Below, in pieces: positions 58,698 to 64,000 of a DNA stretch of 64,000 bases. How positions within the stretch are numbered: the stretch's first letter is position 1; each line of letters begins with the position of its first letter. The DNA comes from Amedibacillus dolichus DSM 3991 (GTDB lineage Bacteria; Bacillota_I; Bacilli_A; Erysipelotrichales; Erysipelotrichaceae): contig NZ_DS483474.1 in NCBI RefSeq assembly GCF_000154285.1, forward strand, positions 301,127-365,126, given 5' to 3'. The notes beneath the pieces are model-generated. The model did no database searches. It saw only the letters and a list, made by a program, of their open reading frames with translations, and was not told the origin of the DNA. The position numbers were made by a program, and so were the translations under genes.

Positions 58698-59912
58698 ATG
58701 AATGATAAAAACTTTATTGAAGTATTAAGACAAAAGCGTGAAGAATATGGAGTAACACAAACAAAACTTGCTGTTGCCTGTGGTATCAGCCGTGAATATT
58801 ACAACCGCATTGAAAAAGGGAAACAGCCATTGAATGATGAATTAAGAGAAGTCATAGAAAAACAGATTGAGCGTTTCAATCCGCAAGAACCGTTGTTTTT
58901 GCTGATTGATTATTTTCGTGTCCGCTTTCCTACTACGGACGCATTAAAGATTATTCGTGATGTATTACAACTGAAAGCTGATTATATGCTTTATGAAGAT
59001 TTTGGAAAGTACGGATATGAAAGCAAATATGTTTTAGGAGACATCAACATCATGTGTTCTATGCAGGAGCATTTAGGTGTTTTGTTAGAACTGAAAGGCA
59101 GAGGGTGTCGGCAAATGGAATGTTATCTGCTGGCACAGGAACGCTCATGGTATAACTTCATGCTGGATTGTATGACGGCTGGTGGTGTGATGAAACGGCT
59201 TGATTTGGCTATCAATGATAAAGCAGGAATATTGGATATTCCAAAGTTAAAGGAAAAATACAAGGCTGGCGAATGTATCTCCTACTTCCGTATGCAGAAA
59301 GATTACAGCGGTACAGAAAAATGCGGTAGCGATTTACCAAAGAATACAGGAGAAACCTTATATCTCGGTTCAACAAGTAGCGAATTATATATGTGTGCTT
59401 ATCAGAAGAATTATGAGCAGTATGCCAAGAATGGCACAGAAATTGAAGATACGGAGATTAAGAACCGTTTTGAAATACGCATGAAGAATGAACGAGCCTA
59501 TTATGCGGTTGTAGATTTACTGACCTATCGGGACGCTGAACGCACCGCTTTTTCTATCATCAATCATTATGTCCGCTTTGTTGACAGAGAGGACGACAAG
59601 CCAAAAAGTCAATGGATAACAAATGATGATTGGGCATGGTTTGTAGGGGAAAACAGAGAGCCGATACGCTTAACCACAAAACCAGAGCCTTACACTTTAC
59701 AAAAAGCGTTGCATTGGCTACAAAGACAAGTCGCACCAACCATAAAAATGGTACAGGCATTAGATAAAGAAAATCATACAACGATACTGAAAGATATGAT
59801 TGAACAGGCAGAACTCAAAGGCAAGCATAAACATTTATTACAATTAGAAAAATCGACCATAGAAGAACGAATAGATACCGCTGTTCCACAAGAGAATGAC
59901 GGTATTTTTTAA
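58698..59912 (+). CDS. Relaxase of the Rep_trans/MobT type (Tn916 Orf20 / ICEBs1 NicK-like)
   Basis: A 404-residue replication initiation factor-like relaxase. An N-terminal HTH (KREEYGVTQTKLAVACGISR, EYYNRIEKGKQPLND) is followed by the Rep_trans catalytic domain, with LDLAIND near 190 and an active-site Tyr candidate in SSELYMCAYQKN. The protein nicks oriT and starts rolling-circle transfer or replication. AGGAGG precedes ATG 58698. The oriT lies about 240 bp upstream. In the parent family a coupling protein and type IV secretion genes surround it; here none do. Full length, apparently intact. Confidence 0.9.
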   Translation: MNDKNFIEVLRQKREEYGVTQTKLAVACGISREYYNRIEKGKQPLNDELREVIEKQIERFNPQEPLFLLIDYFRVRFPTTDALKIIRDVLQLKADYMLYEDFGKYGYESKYVLGDINIMCSMQEHLGVLLELKGRGCRQMECYLLAQERSWYNFMLDCMTAGGVMKRLDLAINDKAGILDIPKLKEKYKAGECISYFRMQKDYSGTEKCGSDLPKNTGETLYLGSTSSELYMCAYQKNYEQYAKNGTEIEDTEIKNRFEIRMKNERAYYAVVDLLTYRDAERTAFSIINHYVRFVDREDDKPKSQWITNDDWAWFVGENREPIRLTTKPEPYTLQKALHWLQRQVAPTIKMVQALDKENHTTILKDMIEQAELKGKHKHLLQLEKSTIEERIDTAVPQENDGIF

Positions 59913-59944
59913 TGTAATTGAAAAATTTCAGATTTAGTCAGCAA

Positions 59945-60640
59945 AGAGTCATTTTTATTCCCTATATGGAACGGAAAAGAAAAATGAACTTTTTTATCAA
60001 ATCTGCAACAAAACAGCTACTTGCGTACAGATATGGTGCGAGAAAAGGAAATCTAAACTTTTTTTGAAAATAGGTCATTAAATCAGGGCTTGCTGTCCCT
60101 ATATGATGTGAAAGAAGAAAAAAGTTTTGAAAAAATGACGGAAATTCCTGATTAGTGGACAGTGTTCTATGAAAAGAGGAAAAACTATCTTAAATTTGTA
60201 TTCAAATATCTTACTCGTGTCGAGTGTTGGTGCAAGAAAGAAGAAATTATTATGTCATTTCTTGATTTGTATTCAAACAGGCATTAGCAGTTGAGTGTTG
60301 ATGTGAAAAGAGGAAAATACTTTATTCTAAACTTAACAATTTAAGGTTTCCGTTCCCTATATGGTGCAAAGAAAATATTTCATTCTATTGTTGGCAGTAA
60401 CGGTATGGTTTGGGTAGTTAGGGTGTGAAAAGAAAAATAATCTTTTTTCGTCATTAACTTAGCAAAATGACAATTTCTATCCCTATATGGTGCAAGAAAA
60501 GAAGTTAAAATTTTTCCATTTCAACTTAGCAAATGGACGTTTGCTGTACAGATAATAGTGAAAAAGGAGAAAATGAACCGTTGATTGTCAAAATGAACCG
60601 TTCCATTTGTACTAATAATGGAAAAAGTTTTGAATTTTGG
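59945..60640 (+). repeat. Array of about eleven degenerate 58-70-bp direct repeats
   Basis: Each unit starts with a variant of CCCTATATGGTGCAAGAAAA, runs into an A-rich then T-rich tract, and often ends with AACTTAGCAAAATGAC or TTGCTGT. Anchors near 59961, 60030, 60098, 60165, 60223, 60293, 60355, 60413, 60480, 60549 and 60609 give spacings of 69, 68, 66, 58, 70, 62, 58, 67, 69 and 60 bp. A 13-bp repeat AAAATGAACCGTT occurs twice at 60570 and 60590. No ORF runs through. Iterons, a single-strand origin or recombinase binding sites are options. Confidence 0.65.
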
Positions 60641-60985
60641 TTACATTTCCCCTCTTTTCCAACGCGGTATATAGGAAAGATGATTTTCTTCTTTCGTGTT
60701 CTTTGACAACTGAATAAAGCAATTCAATACGTTTGACAGACAGCAAGCCGTTGAAACAAATACGCCATGACCTTTTCCCTGCAAAAGCGAGCGAACTCTA
60801 TTTGTGTTCTTGTAAAAGATTTGTTCTCTTTTATCGCCATGACCTGTGCTGTCAGATAATGATACTCCCGTACAGCCACAGCTTGAGCATTAAGAGCGTC
60901 GCACGCAATGGGTACGGCTACATAAGAACTATGCAGAGGTGGAACTCCTGTGGGCTATGACAAAAGCCGTTGAATTGCTTAGAAA
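60641..60985. other. Non-coding region with 11-bp inverted repeats
   Basis: AAGCAATTCAA (60717-60727) and TTGAATTGCTT (60970-60980) form a perfect 11-bp inverted pair enclosing about 240 bp, and AAGCCGTTGAA occurs near each end as a direct repeat. The enclosed DNA is more G+C-rich than its surroundings and carries only short frames with no recognisable product. It may be a structured RNA, an origin or a remnant of a lost gene. Confidence 0.4.
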
Positions 60986-61011
60986 GATTTTACAGAAAGG
61001 GGGTATGTGTT

Positions 61012-61179
61012 ATTGATAATGCTGTAAAAACAATTCAAAAGAAAAATGGCAAGTGTGGCATTGGCAACAGAGGAAAGACAAAGATTGTAGTAAAAGAGCA
61101 TTTTTCCGAAAAGGGCAAAACAATGGAAGAACTTCTAACTGATGTCATGCTGGAAAAAGCAAAGCAGACAATCGCATAA
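61012..61179 (+). CDS. TnpW-like small transposon-encoded protein
   Basis: A frame of about 55 residues reads IDNAVKTIQKKNGKCGIGNR then GKTKIVVKEHFSEKGKTMEE. The RGKTKxVVxxHFSExGKTMEELL pattern resembles TnpW proteins of Tn4451/Tn5397-type elements, and its place just before the serine recombinase is the usual one. No ATG, GTG or TTG lies at proper distance: the strong site AAAGGGGG (60997-61003) points at ATT 61012. TTG 60970 is in frame but has no ribosome site. The start is therefore uncertain. The role of TnpW is unknown. Confidence 0.6.
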   Translation: MDNAVKTIQKKNGKCGIGNRGKTKIVVKEHFSEKGKTMEELLTDVMLEKAKQTIA

Positions 61180-61290
61180 AATCGGTGCAGTTGTAAGAAA
61201 TAGATTGAATGACAAAAAGTACCCGTGTTATACTTTACTTGCAAGCAGGTATTGTAAACACGGGTTAGTTATAAAGGAGGATAACTGACA

Positions 61291-62904
61291 ATGAAACAAC
61301 AGATTTACAATACTGCACTTTATCTTAGGTTAAGCCGAGATGATGAATTACAGGGCGAAAGTTCCAGCATTACCACACAGAGAAGTATGTTGCGTTTATA
61401 TGCAAAAGAACATCATTTGAATGTCATTGATGAATATATTGATGACGGCTGGTCGGGAACAAATTTTGACAGACCGAGTTTTCAAAGAATGATTGAGGAT
61501 ATAGAGGCAGGAAAAATCAACTGTGTTGTAACAAAAGACCTTTCCCGACTTGGCAGAAACTATATTATGACAGGACAATATACAGAATTGTATTTCCCTA
61601 GTCATAATGTCCGCTACATAGCGATTGATGACGGTGTAGACAGCGAAAAAGGCGAAAGTGAGATTGCACCATTTAAGAACATCATCAATGAATGGGTGGC
61701 AAGAGATACAAGCCGTAAAGTCAAATCAGCATTTAAGACAAAGTTTGCGGAGGGTGCTCATTACGGTGCTTATGCTCCGTTAGGATATAAGAAACACCCT
61801 GACATCAAAGGAAAACTGTTGATTGATGATGAAACAAAATGGATTATTGAAAAAATCTTTTCTCTAGCCTATCAAGGTTACGGAAGTGCAAAAATCACAA
61901 AGCAGTTAAGAGCAGAAAAAGTTCCGACAGCGTCATGGCTGAATTTTACAAGGTATGGTACGTTTGCACATATCTTTGAGGGAAACCCCGAAAGTAAACG
62001 TTATGAGTGGACGATTGCTCATGTCAAGGCGATATTGAAAAGTGAAGTCTATATCGGAAACAGTGTCCACAATATGCAGTCTACGGTATCGTTCAAGAGT
62101 AAAAAGAAAGTGCGTAAACCCGAAAGTGAATGGTTTCGAGTAGAAAACACGCATGAGCCGATTATTGACAAGGAAGTGTTCTATCGTGTGCAGGAGCAGA
62201 TAAAATCAAGACGCAGACAGACAAAGGAAAAGGCAACGCCGATATTTGCAGGGCTTGTCAAGTGTGCGGATTGTGGCTGGTCTATGAGATTTGGAACGAA
62301 TAAGGCAAATAAAACGCCATACAGTTATTATGCTTGCAGTTACTACGGGCAGTTTGGCAAAGGTAATTGTTCTATGCACTATATCCGCTATGATGTGCTG
62401 TATCAAGCCGTATTGGAACGATTGCAATATTGGGCTAAGGCAGTACAGCAGGACGAAGAAAAGGCATTGAACAAGATACAGAAAGTCGGCAATGCAGAGC
62501 GAATACGGGAAAAGAAGAAAAAGGCAAGTACATTGAAGAAAGCCGAGAACAGACAAAGTGAGATTGACCGTTTATTTGCGAAAATGTATGAAGATAGAGC
62601 CTGTGAGAAGATAACAGAGCGAAATTTTGTGATGTTGTCCAGCAAGTACCAAAAAGAACAGATAGAACTGGAACAGCAGATAACAAGCCTAAGAGAAGAA
62701 CTAAGTAAAATGGAACAGGATATGATAGGTGCTGAAAAGTGGATTGAGTTAATCAAGGAATATTCCATACCAAAGGAATTGACAGCACCGTTATTAAATG
62801 CAATGATAGAAAAAATCCTCATACATGAAGCGACAACGAATGAGGATAACGAAAGAATACAGGAAATTGAGATATATTACCGATTTATCGGAAAAGTTGA
62901 GTAA
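61291..62904 (+). CDS. Large serine recombinase (TndX-like)
   Basis: A 537-residue serine recombinase, the size of TndX of Tn5397. N-terminal resolvase domain: NTALYLRLSRDDE with nucleophile Ser15, then RSMLRLYAKEHH, YIDDGWSGTNFDRPSFQRMI and CVVTKDLSRLGRNYIMTGQY. The middle recombinase domain has GYKKHPDIKGKLLIDDETKW. A zinc ribbon CADCGWSMRF..YYACSYY and a coiled-coil/DUF4368 C-terminal end follow. It catalyses integration and excision at GA-core sites, as seen at both ends. TAAAGGAGG precedes ATG 61291. Its stop lies about 35 bp from attR. Confidence 0.95.
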   Translation: MKQQIYNTALYLRLSRDDELQGESSSITTQRSMLRLYAKEHHLNVIDEYIDDGWSGTNFDRPSFQRMIEDIEAGKINCVVTKDLSRLGRNYIMTGQYTELYFPSHNVRYIAIDDGVDSEKGESEIAPFKNIINEWVARDTSRKVKSAFKTKFAEGAHYGAYAPLGYKKHPDIKGKLLIDDETKWIIEKIFSLAYQGYGSAKITKQLRAEKVPTASWLNFTRYGTFAHIFEGNPESKRYEWTIAHVKAILKSEVYIGNSVHNMQSTVSFKSKKKVRKPESEWFRVENTHEPIIDKEVFYRVQEQIKSRRRQTKEKATPIFAGLVKCADCGWSMRFGTNKANKTPYSYYACSYYGQFGKGNCSMHYIRYDVLYQAVLERLQYWAKAVQQDEEKALNKIQKVGNAERIREKKKKASTLKKAENRQSEIDRLFAKMYEDRACEKITERNFVMLSSKYQKEQIELEQQITSLREELSKMEQDMIGAEKWIELIKEYSIPKELTAPLLNAMIEKILIHEATTNEDNERIQEIEIYYRFIGKVE

Positions 62905-62924
62905 TCAACAAGAGTAATATTTTT

Positions 62925-62955
62925 AACTAAGGGAAACCGGAAAATGAATGCCGGA
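62925..62955. repeat. Right junction (attR) of the integrative element
   Basis: Element DNA TAAGGGAAAC meets CGGA (62938-62941) and then the ATPase frame AAAATGAATGCCGG. Shares CGGA with attL at 54125-54128. Confidence 0.75.
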
Positions 62956-63123
62956 CATATTTTAGAGAATATTGTATATTTAGAACTGCTGCGTCAAGGA
63001 TATGATGTCTATGTAGGCAAAATTGATACTTTTGAGGTCGATTTCGTTGCCCAAAATCAAAAAGGGAATCATTATTTTCAAGTAGCGTTAAGTGTTCGTG
63101 ATGAAAAAACGCTCGAACGATGA
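62941..63123 (+). pseudogene. AAA ATPase (DUF4143), 3' fragment, truncated by an IS
   Basis: Directly after attR the frame reads KMNAGHILENIVYLELLRQG and DVYVGKIDTFEVDFVAQNQK, then ALSVRDEKTLER. This is the DUF4143 C-terminal nuclease-like region of the gene interrupted at 54127: GHxLEN..YLELLRxGYDVYVGK and the EVDFVA motif are family landmarks. It ends with a stop created at the junction with an IS3-family element. No start or promoter remains. About 30 further residues are expected in intact relatives (ERELSPL...). Confidence 0.88.
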
Positions 63124-63169
63124 TATGTACCCTCTTTACTGGACAAGCCAGTAAGGAGGGTATTTTTAT

Positions 63170-63739
63170 ATGCGTTATAGTTATGAGTTTAAATTGGAAT
63201 GTGTACAATTCTATAAAGAAACAGGCACATATCCACCAACACCCGAGAAAGTCAAACAACATTCTTTTAGATATAAAATTAGAGAATGGACAAGAATGTA
63301 TGATAAACACGGACCTAATATCTTGAAACATTCAAACGAAAATTATAAGTGGACACCTGATGCTAAGTTAGTTTTAATAAATCAATATTTAACAGGTAAA
63401 TCCATGACGTCTGTTGCGATTGACGCGGGAATTGATAAAGGTTTATTGTACTCTTGGATTCGCAAATACGAAGAATTAGGATATAATGGTCTTGTAGAAT
63501 CTAAGAAAGGTCGCAAATGCAAGAATCCTGATATGAACAAGAAAACAATAGTACAAAGAGATTTAAATGAAACTGAATTAGAAGAATTAATTAGATTAAG
63601 AGCTGAAAATGAATATATCAAAGCAGAAATTGAAGTATTAAAAAAATCGATCGCCTTGAGAAAGGAAAAGGAAGCTGCGCATCTCAAGGCGAAAAAGCAG
63701 CGATCATCAAAGAACTTAGAGAGCAAGGATACAAACTAA
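63170..63739 (+). CDS. IS3-family transposase OrfA
   Basis: A 189-residue OrfA with two HTH regions: YEFKLECVQFYKETGTYPPT and, after it, the homeodomain-like TGKSMTSVAIDAGIDKGLLY with SWIRKYEELGYNGL. The C-terminal part is a leucine-zipper-like coil (EELIRLRAENEYIKAEIEVL). It is cotranslated with OrfB by a -1 frameshift at an A5G run (63692-63697), typical of the family. AAGGAGGG precedes ATG 63170. Full length for the IS150/ISL-type OrfA group. Confidence 0.88.
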   Translation: MRYSYEFKLECVQFYKETGTYPPTPEKVKQHSFRYKIREWTRMYDKHGPNILKHSNENYKWTPDAKLVLINQYLTGKSMTSVAIDAGIDKGLLYSWIRKYEELGYNGLVESKKGRKCKNPDMNKKTIVQRDLNETELEELIRLRAENEYIKAEIEVLKKSIALRKEKEAAHLKAKKQRSSKNLESKDTN

Positions 63740-64000
63740 AATATCTATTGAAAGCTATGAGATTATCTAAATCAACATATTATTTTGAAGTATCGAAAGA
63801 TGATAAAGTAGCTATAAGAAATGAAGAATTAACCAAGGAAATAGTAAAATTGTTTAATAAACATAAAGGACGATATGGTGTAAGACGCATTTATCACGCA
63901 TTAAAAGCTAAAGGTATTCATGTTAACCATAAGCGTGTACAACGGATTATGCATATTAACGGATTACTGGGAAAATGCATAATCCGTTGTACACGCTTAT
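63682..64000 (+). CDS. IS3-family transposase OrfB, 5' part
   Basis: In the -1 frame the sequence reads AAIIKELREQGYKLKYLLKA, then LSKSTYYFEVSKDDKVAIRN and HKGRYGVRRIYHALKAKGI, the start of the OrfB HTH_21 domain before the DDE integrase core. It is fused to OrfA by frameshifting. The DDE residues lie beyond the window. The last 26 bases repeat 63929-63954 in inverted orientation, so the frame after NGLLGK (to 64000) is not trustworthy as protein. Confidence 0.75.
63929..64000. repeat. 26-bp perfect inverted repeat at the end of the window
   Basis: ATAAGCGTGTACAACGGATT-ATGCAT (63929-63954) and its exact reverse complement at 63975-64000 surround a 20-bp spacer. The second arm ends exactly at the last base. 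It lies inside the OrfB region, where no such dyad is expected, so it may mark an inverted duplication of the IS or an assembly/chimera artefact. Confidence 0.8.

Larger units (their letters stand above)
54127..62941. mobile_element. 8.8-kb integrative mobilizable element with metal-efflux cargo
   Basis: Bounded by a shared CGGA core at 54125-54128 and 62938-62941. Joining the host halves restores the frame LGN-R-K-M-N-A-G of the split ATPase. Joining the element halves gives GGGAAAC-CGGA-GTTTCCC, a palindrome expected of an attP. GA at the crossover fits TndX/TnpX recombinases. Contents: AraC regulator, ArsR, HMA protein, P-type ATPase, ArsR, oriT, Orf20/NicK-type relaxase, 65-bp repeat array, TnpW-like ORF and TndX-like recombinase. 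No coupling protein or type IV secretion genes, so transfer would need a helper. Confidence 0.85.
63124..64000 (+). mobile_element. IS3-family insertion sequence, left part
   Basis: The element likely begins with TGTACCCTCTTTACTGGACA at about 63126, an IS3-type end starting TG. A near-perfect stem ACCCTC-TTTACTGG / CCAGTAAG-GAGGGT with a T run follows (63129-63168) and would block transcription into the transposase. Two overlapping frames, OrfA and OrfB, follow. The right end lies beyond the window or in the foldback region at 63929-64000, so target duplication cannot be checked. Confidence 0.8.

Noticed and set aside
59945..60640. Repeat array read as a CRISPR array
   Set aside because: Units are degenerate over the whole length, there is no constant 25-40-bp repeat with unique spacers, and no cas genes are present.
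60733..60960. 75-codon frame in the region before the TnpW-like ORF
   Set aside because: No ribosome site, no homology that I recognise, odd composition; better explained as non-coding DNA between the inverted repeats.
1..64000. tRNA or rRNA genes
   Set aside because: No T-arm-like GGTTCGAATCC-type sequence or rRNA segment was spotted on either strand by eye; a tRNAscan or Rfam run would be decisive.

Overview
The window is AT-rich bacterial DNA with dense operons, strong AAGGAGG-type ribosome binding sites, intrinsic terminators and an anaerobic gene set (class III ribonucleotide reductase, rubrerythrin with a PerR-type regulator). It fits a strictly or mostly anaerobic, gut-type Bacillota bacterium. 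An Erysipelotrichia-like host is my best guess, but no marker gene here proves it.

Layout. (1) 1-5000: a sugar operon with the 3' part of a PTS EIIC, two alpha/beta-hydrolase esterases, a cytoplasmic GH32 beta-fructosidase and a PfkB fructokinase. This would import a sucrose-like sugar as a phosphate ester, remove acyl groups, split it and phosphorylate the fructose. (2) 5.1-12.1 kb: DUF5662 protein, SNF-family symporter, then map-dtd-folD-DUF951, a split chromate transporter pair and ychF. (3) 12.4-17.8 kb: nrdD-nrdG, a small membrane protein, an FAD-dependent dehydrogenase and a small secreted protein. (4) 17.8-31.1 kb: an Rpn-type nuclease, an MFS exporter with a Cof-type HAD phosphatase, glmU-prs-DUF1622, small envelope proteins, mnmE, tatD, rpiB, a broken second Rpn gene and an MntP-like membrane protein. 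(5) 31.3-45.1 kb: gpmI, a Dabb protein, msrA, rarA, small membrane proteins, mntP under a yybP-ykoY manganese riboswitch, a lipoprotein, a DJ-1 protein, ispF, perR-rubrerythrin, a methyltransferase, a frameshifted regulator, crcB, brnQ and an XRE regulator. (6) 45.2-53 kb: a strong candidate small RNA, a HAD phosphatase, a DUF2974 hydrolase, a PadR regulator, luxS and a GntR-controlled ABC transporter operon with two visible operators.

(7) 53.2-64 kb is accessory DNA. An AAA/DUF4143 ATPase gene is split by an 8.8-kb integrative element bounded by a shared CGGA core with a GA dinucleotide, as known for TndX/TnpX recombinases. The element carries an AraC regulator, an ArsR/HMA/P-type ATPase/ArsR metal-efflux cassette, a Tn916/ICEBs1-like oriT, an Orf20/NicK-type relaxase, an array of about eleven degenerate 65-bp repeats, a TnpW-like small ORF and a TndX-like large serine recombinase. 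It has no conjugation machinery, so it reads as a mobilizable element that would need a helper. The distal ATPase fragment is cut again by an IS3-family element, and the window ends in a 26-bp inverted repeat inside that element.

The most interesting unexplained signals are the promoter-to-terminator small RNA with two identical C-rich loops (45187-45293), the 65-bp repeat array (about 59950-60640), the duplicated 12-residue mini-ORF near Rpn genes, the esterase pair in the sucrose locus and a 40-codon leader ORF before brnQ.
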